Shown here: positions 32,183 through 41,414 of the stretch, piece by piece
How the letters are laid out: each line of letters opens with the position of its first letter
Position numbering within the stretch: the stretch's first letter is position 1
Source of the DNA: Pseudonocardiaceae bacterium
GTDB lineage: Bacteria > Actinomycetota > Actinomycetes > Mycobacteriales > Pseudonocardiaceae
Length of the DNA: 51,001 nucleotides
Direction: 5' to 3'
Assembly: GCA_009379845.1 (NCBI GenBank)
Contig: WHSZ01000041.1
Span: 1 to 51,001 of the forward strand
Made by a program: the position numbers and the translations under genes
Notes under the pieces: model-generated
What the model was told of the DNA's origin: nothing
Databases searched by the model: none
Seen by the model: only the letters and a program-made list of their open reading frames with translations

Positions 32183-33796
32183 CTAGTCCGTGCCGGCGAC
32201 CAGGTGTTCCACGCCGAGCTCCGGATGCTGCCGCGTGATCACGCCGAGTGCGACCTCGTCGGTGAACAGCGCCAGCTCGGCGCCGTCGGTGCGGGTGAGA
32301 ACTTCGCCCCGCCCGCTGCTGTCGATCAACGAGCGGTGCGCCGGTTCGACCAGCCGCCGCACGACGGAATACTGCAGCCGGTCCAGCGTCACCGGCACGC
32401 CGAACTCGACATCCAAGCGATGCGTGGCCACATCGAACTGCATCGGACCGACCACGGCGAAGACCGGGGTGGCGTCGCCTCGCCGGTCGGAGCGCAGCAC
32501 CTGCACCACACCCTCCGAGGCGAGCTGGTCGACGCCCTTGCGGAACTGCTTGGCACGCCCCAGATCCCGCGGTCGCACCACGGCGAAATGCGACGGCGCG
32601 AAGCTCGGCAGGCCAGGGAATCGCACCGGGGGCCTGTCCAGGTAAAGGGTGTCGCCGACGCGCAGCGCGGTGGCGTTCACCAGCCCGATCACATCACCGG
32701 GGTACGCTACGTCCAAAGTGGACCGTTGCTGCCCGAAGACTTGCTGCACGTACTTGGTCGCGAAAGGCCTGCCTGTGGTGGCGTTGGTTACCGTCATGCC
32801 GCGCTCGAACCGGCCGGAGCACACCCTGGCGAACGCGATCTGATCCCGGTGCGAGCGGTCCATTCCGGTCTGTACCTTGAACACGAACGCGGAGAACGGC
32901 GAGTCCAGCTCGCGTGGCGCGCCTCCGGCATCCAGCCGCCGGTTCGGCCGGGGAGCCAGCTCGACAAGCAGGTCAAGCAACTGCCGCACCCCGAAGTTGA
33001 GTACGGCCGCGCCGAACAGCACCGGCGTCGCGGTGGCGTCGGAAAACCGCTCGATGTCGAACTCGCCGCCAGAGGAGATCAGCAGCTCGGACTCCTCGCG
33101 GGCTTGCTCCCACCCGGCGCCTTCCTCCGTGCTGGCCTGCTCGGCATCCAGGTGCGTTTCGGGTGCCACCGTGGCGCCGCCGGCGGTTCGCTGGTAGCGC
33201 ACCATCCCGCCGGTCCGCACGTCCAGCGCACCGCGGAAGTGGCCGGCCTCGCCTACCGGCCAGGTCAGCGGCATCGCCTGCAGGTTGATCCGTTCGGAAA
33301 GCTCGTCGCACAGGTCGAGGGCGTCGCGGCCGGGGCGGTCCCACTTGTTGATGAACGTGATCACCGGAATGCCGCGGTGCCGGCAGACGTCGAACAGCTT
33401 GAGGGTTTGCGGCTCGAGCCCTTTCGCGGCGTCCAGCAGCATGACCGCGGAGTCCACAGCGGACAGCACGCGGTAGGTGTCCTCGGAGAAATCCGAGTGG
33501 CCGGGCGTGTCAAGCAGGTTGATCACTGTGTCGCCGTAGCCGAACTGCAGCGCGGCCGAGGTGATCGAGATGCCGCGGGCCTGCTCCATCTCCAGCCAGT
33601 CCGAGGTGACCCCGCGGCGGCCGCCCTTGCCGTGCACCGCACCCGCGGAGGTGAGCACCTTGGCGTGCAGCGCGAGCGCCTCGGTCAGGGTCGACTTTCC
33701 CGCGTCCGGATGGCTGATCACCGCGAAGGTCCGGCGACGCCCCGCCTCCCGTGTCACTTCGTGTGGCGCAACGGCGGCGGTCTGGCTCGCCGTCAT
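32183..33796 (-). CDS. prfC: Peptide chain release factor 3 (RF3)
   Basis: 537 residues, normal RF3 length. The translational GTPase motifs are G1 SHPDAGKST at residues 28-36, G3 DTPGH and G4 NKWD, followed by the RF3-specific domains (FSAFVFKVQTGMDRSHRDQI, LDVEFGVPVTLDRLQYSVVR). RF3 recycles RF1/RF2 from the ribosome after termination. The ATG at 33796 has AAGGG about 9 nt upstream; a longer in-frame reading is not supported. It is divergent from the ADP-ribosylglycohydrolase gene. Confidence 0.95.
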   Translation of the reverse strand: MTASQTAAVAPHEVTREAGRRRTFAVISHPDAGKSTLTEALALHAKVLTSAGAVHGKGGRRGVTSDWLEMEQARGISITSAALQFGYGDTVINLLDTPGHSDFSEDTYRVLSAVDSAVMLLDAAKGLEPQTLKLFDVCRHRGIPVITFINKWDRPGRDALDLCDELSERINLQAMPLTWPVGEAGHFRGALDVRTGGMVRYQRTAGGATVAPETHLDAEQASTEEGAGWEQAREESELLISSGGEFDIERFSDATATPVLFGAAVLNFGVRQLLDLLVELAPRPNRRLDAGGAPRELDSPFSAFVFKVQTGMDRSHRDQIAFARVCSGRFERGMTVTNATTGRPFATKYVQQVFGQQRSTLDVAYPGDVIGLVNATALRVGDTLYLDRPPVRFPGLPSFAPSHFAVVRPRDLGRAKQFRKGVDQLASEGVVQVLRSDRRGDATPVFAVVGPMQFDVATHRLDVEFGVPVTLDRLQYSVVRRLVEPAHRSLIDSSGRGEVLTRTDGAELALFTDEVALGVITRQHPELGVEHLVAGTD

Positions 33797-33937
33797 CAAG
33801 AACAACCCTTCAGCTGGCTTCGAGGCACTCCCCGGTTCGCCCGACGAGTTTACCCTGACGCCTCGATGGTGATTACGTGATGGTCCACACCAGTGGTGCT
33901 CGGTGCTGGCCATCCCGGTTATCGAAAGTATCAGGTG

Positions 33938-33966
33938 CGCAGGCGGCGGCATGCTCGGCGCCTGCG
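33938..33966. other. 8-bp inverted repeat in the prfC / ADP-ribosylglycohydrolase intergenic region
   Basis: CGCAGGCG and CGCCTGCG flank 13 nt in the 212-bp divergent gap, about 43 bp before the plus-strand gene. It may be an operator or a leader hairpin. Nothing else is apparent in the gap. Confidence 0.5.
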
Positions 33967-34008
33967 TTCGTATTTCGAATCATTGCTGAACGATCAGGGG
34001 TGAGATCG

Positions 34009-34944
34009 GTGTCTTCGGACGTTGCGGTGGATTCTCGAGAAAGAGCGCGTGGCCTGCTGCTCGGTGCGGCGGTTGGGGATGCGCTCGGCGCCCCCTTCGA
34101 AGGCGCCGTTCGGGTCGACGAGCGGCTACTGGCCAGCGCGGAGAACGTGACCGGCCAGCTCAGCTACACCGACGACACCGCGCTCACCCTGGTACTGGCC
34201 GAACATCTCGCGGAGCGCCGGGGCGGCGAGGACGCGCTGGACCCGGACGCGCTCGCCAGGGAATTCGCCGACGCGTGGGCCGCGGAACCATGGCGCGGAT
34301 ACGGGTCCGCGGCACAGGAGATCTTCCGCCTGATCTGCACCGGAATGGACTGGCGAACCGTGGCGTCAGCCAGCTTCGGCGGCCAGGGTTCGTTCGGCAA
34401 CGGCGCTGCCATGCGGGTGGCACCGGTAGCCCTGGTGGCCGATGACCTCGCGGACGCCGCGCGGCTTGCCAGGCGCAGCGCCGTGCTGACCCACGCGCAC
34501 GCGGACGGGGAAGCCGGGGCGGCGCTGCAGGGCTGCGCGGCATACCTCGCGCTGCACAGCTCACCCGGCGAGCCACTGGATCGCGCGGCGATCCGCGAGG
34601 AGCTGCGCGGAGCGGGGATCGAGGAGCACTGGCTCGCGAAGCTGGACATCATCGCCGAGTTCGACCCGGAAACCGAGCCCGAACGTGCGGCGCAGTTGCT
34701 CGGACACGGCGTGGCCGCGCTGGAATCGGTGCCGACCGCGCTGGCCGCCTTCCTGATCAACCCCGACTCGCCTGCCGAGGTGATCCGGTGGGCGATCCGG
34801 GCGGGCGGGGACACCGACACGATCGCCTGCATGGCCGGCGCGCTGGCCGGGGCGCGCAACGGGGCCGATGCGTTCCCCGATTCGTGGATACAGCGGCTGG
34901 AACACGCCGACCTGCTCACCGAATGCGCGGATCGGCTTGCCTGA
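34009..34944 (+). CDS. ADP-ribosylglycohydrolase family protein
   Basis: 311 residues. The family's metal-binding pairs are visible: YTDDTALTLVLAEHL near the N-terminus and AGGDTDTIACMAGALAGARN near the C-terminus, with GLLLGAAVGDALGAPFEG at the start. Such proteins remove ADP-ribose from arginine, serine or other acceptors (DraG/ARH type). A GTG at 34009 is chosen because AGGGG lies about 9 nt upstream; a GTG at 34000 is also in frame. Target protein unknown. Confidence 0.9.
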   Translation: MSSDVAVDSRERARGLLLGAAVGDALGAPFEGAVRVDERLLASAENVTGQLSYTDDTALTLVLAEHLAERRGGEDALDPDALAREFADAWAAEPWRGYGSAAQEIFRLICTGMDWRTVASASFGGQGSFGNGAAMRVAPVALVADDLADAARLARRSAVLTHAHADGEAGAALQGCAAYLALHSSPGEPLDRAAIREELRGAGIEEHWLAKLDIIAEFDPETEPERAAQLLGHGVAALESVPTALAAFLINPDSPAEVIRWAIRAGGDTDTIACMAGALAGARNGADAFPDSWIQRLEHADLLTECADRLA

Positions 34945-35199
34945 GGAGTGCCGCCGATAGCGCTCGGTGAATTCTCGGCAGTTGATTTCCAATCGCCGGT
35001 TTCGCGATGTCCGGAATGCACCGAATATCCGCCAATCCGGAAAATGCGCTAACGCAACACGATCGAGATATACGATACGGGGATCCCCGGTACCAGCCTT
35101 GCCGAGGGTATGGCAGCGTATTCACGCCCGATCCGCGATTCCGGCGGCACCCGGTTGACGCGCGGACGGGAACTTCACTGATGCAGAGAGGAAACTCCA
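34945..35199. promoter_or_regulatory. 255-bp leader of the VanW-domain gene with 12-bp palindrome
   Basis: The gap is comparatively AT-rich. It contains the perfect palindrome CGGGGATCCCCG at 35078-35089 just after a TATACGAT -10-like element (35070-35077), and GAGGAAA about 6 nt before the TTG start. The promoter of the VanW gene is probably here. Confidence 0.5.
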
Positions 35200-37590
35200 T
35201 TGCCGGCGGATGGTTCGCGGGACGCTCCGGACGAGCCGGGTGCCGAGGAAACATCACCCGATGCGAGTGATGGCGGGGCCGCCGACGAGGACATCGCGGC
35301 GGGCAGCGCAGGCGAGCAGGCGCACAGCACCCTGCCCGACACCCCGCAGCCCGACACCCCGCAGCACGACACCGTGCAGCCGAGCGCCGAGCAGCCGAGC
35401 GCCGAGCACTGGCCGGACGTCGAGCTGGATCCCGAGCCGGAGGATGCGCCCCTCGCCGAGGCGGACGCCGCGCCTGCCGCCGAGCCGGAAGAGCCGTCAG
35501 CCGTCGGGCCGGAAGAGGCGCCTGCCGCCGAGGCGGACGCCGCGCCTGCCGCCGAGCCGGACGAGGCGTCAGCCGGCGAGCCGGGAGAGCCGTCGGCCGA
35601 CGAGAGTGGTGAAGTGCCGGCCGGTGACCCGACCATGGAGCTGCCCTCGGAGGCAACGGCTGACCCATCGCCGCCGACCGTCGTGCTTGACCCCACCACC
35701 TCGCCGGAGCCGGGCACTCGAATAGAACCACCCGGCGAGCCCGTCCAGGACCCCGCCCAGGACACCGCCGGCCAGCGCCCAACGGCGTGGTGGCGGCGCC
35801 GGAGGGTGCTCGTCGCCGGTGCCGTGGTCGGAGTACTCGGCGTGCTGTACGGGCTCGATCTGTTGCTGTCCAAGGACGAGATACCGCGTGACGTTTCGGT
35901 GGCCGGCGTGCGTATCGGCGGTCTGCCGCGCTCCGAGGCGGAGCAAACGCTGCGGGAAACAATCGGGTCGCGGCTGCGCCAGCCGGCGCGGGTGGCGGCC
36001 ACCGAGCAGGAGTTCACCGTCGACCCGCAGGCGGCGAAGATCGAGGTGGATTGGGATGCGACCGTTGAGCGCGCCGCGGAGCAGCGATTCAGCCCGTGGT
36101 CCCGGGTCATCTCGTTGTTCGCGACCCGCTCGGTCGAACCCGTTGTGCGGGGCGACGAGCGTGCCATCGAAGCCGAGCTGACGGCGATCGCCGACCGGGT
36201 CGACCGGCCGGCGATGGAGGGCTCGATCCGGTTCGACGGAACGACGCCCGTGCCGGTGCAGCCGGAACCGGGCAGGCGGCTCGAGGTCGGCGACGCGGTG
36301 CCGGCCGTACAGCGCGGCTGGGCGCACGGCGGCACGATTCGCCTCCCCATCGCTGAGTTTCCGGTGAAGACCACCGAGCGTGGGGTACGCAAGACACTGG
36401 AGGATTTCGCGCGCCCTGCGATGTCCGGTCCGGTGGTGCTGGGCGGCAAGGGACGTGACGTGACACTGCGGCCGGAGTCGATCGGTGGGACGTTGCGGTT
36501 CGAACCGGGGAAGGCAGGCGGGCTACGGCCGTCGGTGGATCCGCGGGCGTTGGCCGGGGTGCTCGGTCCGCGGCTGTCGGCCACCGAGCGACCGAGCAGG
36601 GATGCCCGGATGGCCTTCCACGGCAAGAAGGCCACCGTGGTGCCCGCCGCGAATGGGCGCAAGGTGAACTGGAACGCCACCGCGGATCGGCTGCTCGGTG
36701 TGCTGGGGCGCACCGGCGATCGTGCGCTGAACATTCCGTACCGCAGCGAACCGGCGAAGTTGAGCACCGAGAAGCTACGCGCCCTCGGCATCAAGGAGAT
36801 CATCGGCGAGTTCACAACGGAAGGATTCGCCTACGACTCCGGGCTCAACATCCAGCGGGTCGCGGAAGAGGTAAACGGGGCGATCGTTGGCCCCGGCAAG
36901 ACCTTCAGCCTCAACGGTTTCACCGGTCCGCGGGGTCTCGAGCAGGGCTACGTCGCGGCCGGTGTCATCGAGAACGGGGAAGCATCCAGGGCGGTCGGTG
37001 GCGGCATCTCGCAATTCGCCACCACGATGTACAACGCCGCGTACTTCGCCGCCATGAAAGACGTCGAGCACAAGGAACACAGTTACTACATCAGCCGGTA
37101 CCCGATGGCGCGGGAAGCCACCGTGTTCCAGAACCCGGACGGTAGCAGCGTGATCGACCTGAAGTTCAAGAACGAGGAGCGCACCGGCGTCGCGATCCAG
37201 ACCATCTGGACGCCGTCCTCGATCACCGTGCGGTTGTGGGGGACCAAGCACTACAAAGTGCAGTCCATCACCGGCGAGCCGCATTCCTACACCGGCCCGC
37301 CGGTGATCACCAAGCAACCGGGCGAAACGTGCACGCCAACGTCCGGATCGTCCGGGTTCCGCGCTTCGGACACGAAGGTGCTCCGGGATCTGAACGGCAA
37401 GGAGATCCGGCGGAGTACCCGAACGGTGGTCTACAACGGGGAGCCGCAGATCGTCTGCCCGAAGGAGCCAGAGGAAGACAAGCCGGGCCCGGACCAGCGC
37501 GGCAACTCCGCCGGCAATCCCGGCAACTCCGGTGCCTCGAATAACCCCGGCAACCCCGGTAGCTCCGATGGTCAAAATCAAGGCGGATAG
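35200..37590 (+). CDS. VanW / PG_binding_4 domain membrane-anchored protein
   Basis: 796 residues. About the first 195 are cytoplasmic, very rich in Pro, Ala, Glu and Asp, and repetitive. RRRRVLVAGAVVGVLGVLYG marks one membrane anchor near residue 205. Outside follow PG_binding_4 modules and the VanW domain (FAYDSGLNIQRVAEEVNGAI, GPGKTFSLNGFTGPRGLEQG, VGGGISQFATTMYNAAYFAA, then HSYYISRYPMAREATVF). The C-terminus is a Gly/Asn/Pro/Ser-rich tail. The start is a TTG with GAGGAAA upstream. A role in the cell envelope is likely; VanW function is unknown. Confidence 0.88.
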   Translation: MPADGSRDAPDEPGAEETSPDASDGGAADEDIAAGSAGEQAHSTLPDTPQPDTPQHDTVQPSAEQPSAEHWPDVELDPEPEDAPLAEADAAPAAEPEEPSAVGPEEAPAAEADAAPAAEPDEASAGEPGEPSADESGEVPAGDPTMELPSEATADPSPPTVVLDPTTSPEPGTRIEPPGEPVQDPAQDTAGQRPTAWWRRRRVLVAGAVVGVLGVLYGLDLLLSKDEIPRDVSVAGVRIGGLPRSEAEQTLRETIGSRLRQPARVAATEQEFTVDPQAAKIEVDWDATVERAAEQRFSPWSRVISLFATRSVEPVVRGDERAIEAELTAIADRVDRPAMEGSIRFDGTTPVPVQPEPGRRLEVGDAVPAVQRGWAHGGTIRLPIAEFPVKTTERGVRKTLEDFARPAMSGPVVLGGKGRDVTLRPESIGGTLRFEPGKAGGLRPSVDPRALAGVLGPRLSATERPSRDARMAFHGKKATVVPAANGRKVNWNATADRLLGVLGRTGDRALNIPYRSEPAKLSTEKLRALGIKEIIGEFTTEGFAYDSGLNIQRVAEEVNGAIVGPGKTFSLNGFTGPRGLEQGYVAAGVIENGEASRAVGGGISQFATTMYNAAYFAAMKDVEHKEHSYYISRYPMAREATVFQNPDGSSVIDLKFKNEERTGVAIQTIWTPSSITVRLWGTKHYKVQSITGEPHSYTGPPVITKQPGETCTPTSGSSGFRASDTKVLRDLNGKEIRRSTRTVVYNGEPQIVCPKEPEEDKPGPDQRGNSAGNPGNSGASNNPGNPGSSDGQNQGG
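35458..35561. repeat. Exact 32-nt repeat inside the VanW coding region
   Basis: The same 32 nt occur at 35458-35489 and 35530-35561, 72 nt apart, in the acidic N-terminal region. They encode the peptide EADAAPAAEP. The exact match at DNA level suggests recent duplication. Confidence 0.85.
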
Positions 37591-37614
37591 TCCCGCCGCG
37601 GCCGGGTGGGCTGG

Positions 37615-38376
37615 TCAGATCAGCGCGGGCAGTACTTCGCTGATCGGGTCGCGCAGCACGGCGGCGGCCACGTCGTCGTACGGGGTTTCCGAGCCGTTGC
37701 ACACCACGACCGGCGCGCCCGCGCGGGCCGCCAACCCGACCAGTCCGGCGGCCGGGTGCACGGTCAGCGAGCTGCCGACGGAGAGCATCAGATCGCAGGA
37801 CTGCGCCGCGTCGCTCGCCCGTTCCAGCACCTCCCTGTCGAGCGCCTGCCCGAACGAGATGGTCGCCGACTTCAGGATGCCGCCACACTCCCGGCACGGC
37901 GGGTCCGTTTCGCCATCGGCGACCCGCCGCAGCGCCGCATCCATGTCGCCGCGCTGGCCGCAGCCCATGCACTCGGTGGCGAACATGGTGCCGTGCAGCT
38001 CGAGCACGCGATCCGGATCGGAGCCGGCGCGCTGGTGCAGCCCGTCGATGTTCTGCGTGAGGATCGCGTGCAGCCGCCCGGCCCGCTCCAGCCGGACCAG
38101 TGCCTCGTGCGCCGCGTTCGGCGTCGCCTGCCAGGCAGGGTGCTCAAGGCGGGACCGCCAGGACTGCTCCCGGACCTCCGGATCGCTGAGGTAGGTCTGC
38201 AGGTTGGACATCCGCTCGGCAGCGGGGTTCTTCGTCCACACGCCGTTCGGCCCTCGGAAGTCCGGGATACCAGAGTCGGTTGAGATGCCCGCGCCGGTCA
38301 TCACCGTGACCCGCTGCGCCTCTGCCAGCAGCGATCGCGCCCGGTCCAGCTGTTCGTCGGCTTCCGATGTGCGCAT
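37615..38376 (-). CDS. Sirtuin-type NAD-dependent protein deacylase
   Basis: 253 residues. The Sir2 motifs are GAGISTDSGIPDFRGPNGVW near residue 28, TQNIDGLHQRAG, and ELHGTMF with the catalytic His. A zinc ribbon is formed by CMGCGQ and CRECGG. It should remove acyl groups from lysines using NAD. The ATG at 38376 has GAGG only 1 nt away, too close for efficient initiation, so a nearby alternative is possible. It is divergent from the cobalamin operon, across 110 bp. Sir2 in Salmonella is called CobB from its role in cobalamin work, but that name should not be confused with the cobyrinate amidase beside it. Confidence 0.92.
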   Translation of the reverse strand: MRTSEADEQLDRARSLLAEAQRVTVMTGAGISTDSGIPDFRGPNGVWTKNPAAERMSNLQTYLSDPEVREQSWRSRLEHPAWQATPNAAHEALVRLERAGRLHAILTQNIDGLHQRAGSDPDRVLELHGTMFATECMGCGQRGDMDAALRRVADGETDPPCRECGGILKSATISFGQALDREVLERASDAAQSCDLMLSVGSSLTVHPAAGLVGLAARAGAPVVVCNGSETPYDDVAAAVLRDPISEVLPALI

Positions 38377-38440
38377 ACCTCGATGGTCTCTCCTCGTCCG
38401 CCGGGAAGCGAGCGCCCCGCCCGGCATTACGCTTGCGCAT

Positions 38441-38459
38441 GCCGCCCGGACCGGGCGGC
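38441..38459. promoter_or_regulatory. 9-bp perfect hairpin before the cobalamin operon
   Basis: GCCGCCCGG and CCGGGCGGC flank a single A, 17 nt before the ribosome-binding site of the first cob gene. No cobalamin-riboswitch B12 box is visible in this leader. Function unknown. Confidence 0.55.
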
Positions 38460-38486
38460 GCAGGTCAGCTGAGCAGGAGGCATCGA

Positions 38487-39836
38487 GTGGTAGCCAGGAT
38501 CGTGGTGGCCGCGCCGGCGTCCGGCAGCGGCAAGACGACCGTGGCCACCGGCTTGATGGCGGCGCTGCGCCGCCGAGGCGAGCGGGTCGCCCCATTCAAG
38601 GTCGGGCCGGACTACATCGACCCCGGCTACCACACGCTGGCCAGCGCTCGCGCGGCGCGCAACCTCGATCCGGTACTCGTCGGTGAGGAGCGGATCGCGC
38701 CGCTGTTCGCGCACGGCGCGCGGGACGCGGACATCGCCGTGGTCGAGGGCGTGATGGGCATGTTCGACGGCCGATCGGCGACCGCGGACTTCGGGTCGAC
38801 CGCGCATCTGGCCAAGCTGCTGGCCGCGCCGGTGCTGCTGGTGGTGGACGCCTGGGGGCAGGCGCGCAGCATGGCGGCGCTGGTGCACGGGTTCCGTAGC
38901 TTCGATCCAGGGGTGCGCTTGGCCGGTGTGGTGGCGAACAAGGTGGGCTCGGCGGCACACGCCCGGCTGCTCGCCGAGGCGTGCGAGGAGACCGGCCTGC
39001 CGCTGCTCGGGGCACTGCGCAGGGCCGAGCACATCGAGCTGCCCTCCCGGCATCTGGGACTGGTCACCGCCGCCGAGCACGGCGCCGAGGCCACCGGCGC
39101 GATCGACGCGATGGCCGAGCTGGTCGGCCGGGGTGTCGATCTGGACGCGGTGTCCAGGGTGGCCTCAGCCGCGCCGGAGCTGAACGTGCCGCCGTGGCGA
39201 CCGGACGACGAGGTCGGCGCGGCGGCCGGTGAGCCGGTGGTCGCGGTCGCCGGGGGAGCGGCGTTCACCTTCGGATACGCCGAACACGTCGAGCTGCTGC
39301 GGGCCGCGGGTTCACGGGTGGCGGTGTTCGATCCGCTGCGTGACGAGCGGCTGCCGGACGGCACGGCCGGGCTGGTGCTGCCGGGCGGCTTCCCTGAGGA
39401 GCACGTCGAGGATCTCTCCGCGAACGCGGCGCTGCGGGCCGAGGTCGCGGCGTTCGTGCGGGCCGGCGGCCCTGTGCACGCCGAATGTGGCGGCCTACTC
39501 TACCTCGGGCGCGAGCTGGACGGGCTGCCGATGTGCGGGGTGCTCGACTCGCGGGCCGTGATGAGCGAGCGGCTGTCCCTCGGCTACCGGGACGCCGTGG
39601 CGCCCGCAGATTCCGTGCTGCATCCCGCGGGTGCGCGGGTGCGCGGGCACGAGTTCCACCGGACCACCGTCGAGCCGGCGCACGGCAGCTCGCCAGCGTG
39701 GTTCTGGCAGGACGGCGCCGGTCAGACGATCACCGAAGGGTTCGCCGACGGGCGCGTGCACGCCTCGTACCTGCACACCCACCCGGCCGGCAACCCCGGC
39801 GCGATCACCCGTTTCGTCCAGGAGTGCACCGCATGA
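38487..39836 (+). CDS. cobB: Cobyrinic acid a,c-diamide synthase
   Basis: 449 residues. The N-terminal P-loop domain has APASGSGKTT at residues 8-17 and KVGPDYIDPGYHTLASARAA, and the C-terminal glutamine-amidotransferase-like domain has VLPGGFPEEHVEDLSANAAL with the catalytic ECGGLLYLGRELDG. It amidates the a- and c-side chains using Gln and ATP. The start is a GTG at 38487 with GGAGG 6 nt upstream. Its stop overlaps cobI by 4 nt (ATGA). It is the first gene of the operon. Confidence 0.94.
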   Translation: MVARIVVAAPASGSGKTTVATGLMAALRRRGERVAPFKVGPDYIDPGYHTLASARAARNLDPVLVGEERIAPLFAHGARDADIAVVEGVMGMFDGRSATADFGSTAHLAKLLAAPVLLVVDAWGQARSMAALVHGFRSFDPGVRLAGVVANKVGSAAHARLLAEACEETGLPLLGALRRAEHIELPSRHLGLVTAAEHGAEATGAIDAMAELVGRGVDLDAVSRVASAAPELNVPPWRPDDEVGAAAGEPVVAVAGGAAFTFGYAEHVELLRAAGSRVAVFDPLRDERLPDGTAGLVLPGGFPEEHVEDLSANAALRAEVAAFVRAGGPVHAECGGLLYLGRELDGLPMCGVLDSRAVMSERLSLGYRDAVAPADSVLHPAGARVRGHEFHRTTVEPAHGSSPAWFWQDGAGQTITEGFADGRVHASYLHTHPAGNPGAITRFVQECTA

Positions 39837-40582
39837 TCGGGGGGAGCGGGGCGCGGCTGGTGGGGGTCGGCGTCGGGCCGGGGGATCCGGAGCTGCTGAC
39901 GATCGCCGGGTTGCGGGAGTTCCGGGAGGCGTCCCGGATCTTCGTGCCGGTGCTCGCACCGGACGAGCCTGGCAGAGCGGAGGCGGTGGTCCGCGCGCAC
40001 CTCGACGACGGGCCGATCGAACGCCTGGTGTTCGCGTTGAACCACTCCGTGACGGGCGCGCAGCACCGGCGGCAGCGGCACTGGGATGAGGCGGCCCTGC
40101 GGGTGGCCGAGCACCTGCGCGCGCACGGTGGATCCGCCGCGTTCGCGACGCTGGGGGATCCGGCGGTGTACTCCACGTTCGGCTACCTGGCCGCCACCGT
40201 CCGCGAGCTGTTGCCGGACGTGGAGGTCGCCACCGTGCCGGGCATCACCGCGATGCAAGCCGCCGCGCGGGCGGCCGGGCTGCCGCTCGTCGAAGGTGCC
40301 GAACCACTGACGGTGATCCCGGCCGCTAGGCAGACGCCGGCCTTGCGGGACGCGCTGCGCGGGCCGGGTACGGTCGTCGCGTACAAGGGCGGCCGGCGAC
40401 TGGCCGAGCTGCGTGCCGCGATCGAGGAAGCCGGCGCACTGGAACGCGCGGTACACACCGAGCACCTCGGTACCGCCGACCAGCTGGTTCGCCCGCTGTC
40501 CGAAGTGGACGATGACGGCGCGCCCTACCTATCCACCGTGATCGTGCTTCCGCCACGCGGTGGGAGAGGAGAGCAGTTGTGA
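39833..40582 (+). CDS. cobI: Precorrin-2 / cobalt-factor II C20-methyltransferase
   Basis: 249 residues. The tetrapyrrole methylase fold begins LVGVGVGPGDPELLTIAGLR and shows ATLGDPAVYSTFGYLA and TVPGITAMQAAARAAG. It adds the C20 methyl group from S-adenosylmethionine. It begins within the cobB stop (ATGA) and ends within the cobM start (GTGA), so translation is coupled along the operon. With CbiX, CbiD and CbiG also encoded here, its natural substrate is probably the cobalt-containing form (CbiL activity). Confidence 0.92.
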   Translation: MIGGSGARLVGVGVGPGDPELLTIAGLREFREASRIFVPVLAPDEPGRAEAVVRAHLDDGPIERLVFALNHSVTGAQHRRQRHWDEAALRVAEHLRAHGGSAAFATLGDPAVYSTFGYLAATVRELLPDVEVATVPGITAMQAAARAAGLPLVEGAEPLTVIPAARQTPALRDALRGPGTVVAYKGGRRLAELRAAIEEAGALERAVHTEHLGTADQLVRPLSEVDDDGAPYLSTVIVLPPRGGRGEQL

Positions 40583-41400
40583 ACGGACGGGTGTCGTTCA
40601 TCGGTGCCGGGCCGGGTGCCGCCGATCTGATCACGATGCGGGGTGCCAACCGGATCGCCGAGGCGGACATCGTGGTGTGGGCGGCAAGCCTCGTCGAGGA
40701 GCAGTGCGTGCGCGATCATGCCCGCGCGGATGCCGAGATCGTGGATTCCTCCCAGCTCACCCACGACGACGTGGTGGAGACCTACCGGCGAGCGGCGCGG
40801 GACGGCCTCGCGGTGGCCCGGGTGCACTCCGGGGACCCCTCGCTGTGGGGCGCGGTGCAGGAGCAATACGACAGCGCCGAGCAGCTCGGCCTGGAAACCG
40901 AGATCGTGCCCGGTGTCGCGGCGTTCTCCGCGGCGGCGGCGGTCGCCGGCCGCGAGCTCACCGTGCCGGAAGTCGCCCAGTCGGTGGTGCTCACCAGGCT
41001 GGAGGGTGGCAAGACGCCGATGCCGGAAGGGGAACGCATCAGGGAATTCGCCAAGCACGGCACCACGATGGCGATCTTCCTGTCCGCCGCCCGCACCGGT
41101 CAGCTGGTCACCGAGCTCACCGCGGGCGGCTACCCGCCGGACACGCCGGTGATCGTCGCGTACAAGACCACCTGGCCGGACGAGCTGACCCTGCACACCA
41201 CGCTTGACGAGCTGGCTGCGGTGGTGAAGGAACATAAATTGTGGCGGCACACGCTGTTCCTGGTCGGGCCGGGACTGTGCGCCGGGGGAACCCGCTCGCA
41301 CCTGTACCACGCGGGGCATTTCCATACCTACCGCAAGGCCGACCCGCAGGCCCGGCGCGAGCTGCGGGCACAGCGCGGGGCGGCAAGGGCCGCGGAGTAG
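40579..41400 (+). CDS. cobM: Precorrin-4 / cobalt-precorrin-4 C11-methyltransferase
   Basis: 273 residues, tetrapyrrole methylase: VSFIGAGPGAADLITMRGAN, VHSGDPSLWGAVQEQ and VPGVAAFSAAAAVAGRELTV, with the CobM-type VVLTRLEGGKTPMPEGERI. GTG start overlapping the cobI stop. The C-terminus ends in a basic Arg/Ala-rich tail (RRELRAQRGAARAAE). Confidence 0.93.
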   Translation: MNGRVSFIGAGPGAADLITMRGANRIAEADIVVWAASLVEEQCVRDHARADAEIVDSSQLTHDDVVETYRRAARDGLAVARVHSGDPSLWGAVQEQYDSAEQLGLETEIVPGVAAFSAAAAVAGRELTVPEVAQSVVLTRLEGGKTPMPEGERIREFAKHGTTMAIFLSAARTGQLVTELTAGGYPPDTPVIVAYKTTWPDELTLHTTLDELAAVVKEHKLWRHTLFLVGPGLCAGGTRSHLYHAGHFHTYRKADPQARRELRAQRGAARAAE

Positions 41401-41414
41401 AAGCCGGCTGGGCG

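Noticed and set aside
31697..33880. Long plus-strand open frame opposite MFS and RF3 genes
   Set aside because: Antisense to recognised RF3 GTPase motifs, with low-complexity His/Arg-rich translation.
35260..35600. CRISPR-like array in the VanW gene
   Set aside because: The repeats are in-frame coding repeats with irregular spacing and no spacer-like unique sequence; they belong to the acidic N-terminal region.
38377..38486. Cobalamin riboswitch before cobB
   Set aside because: There is a strong hairpin, but no B12-box or CCCGCCACTGT-type core as in the element at 45.7 kb.
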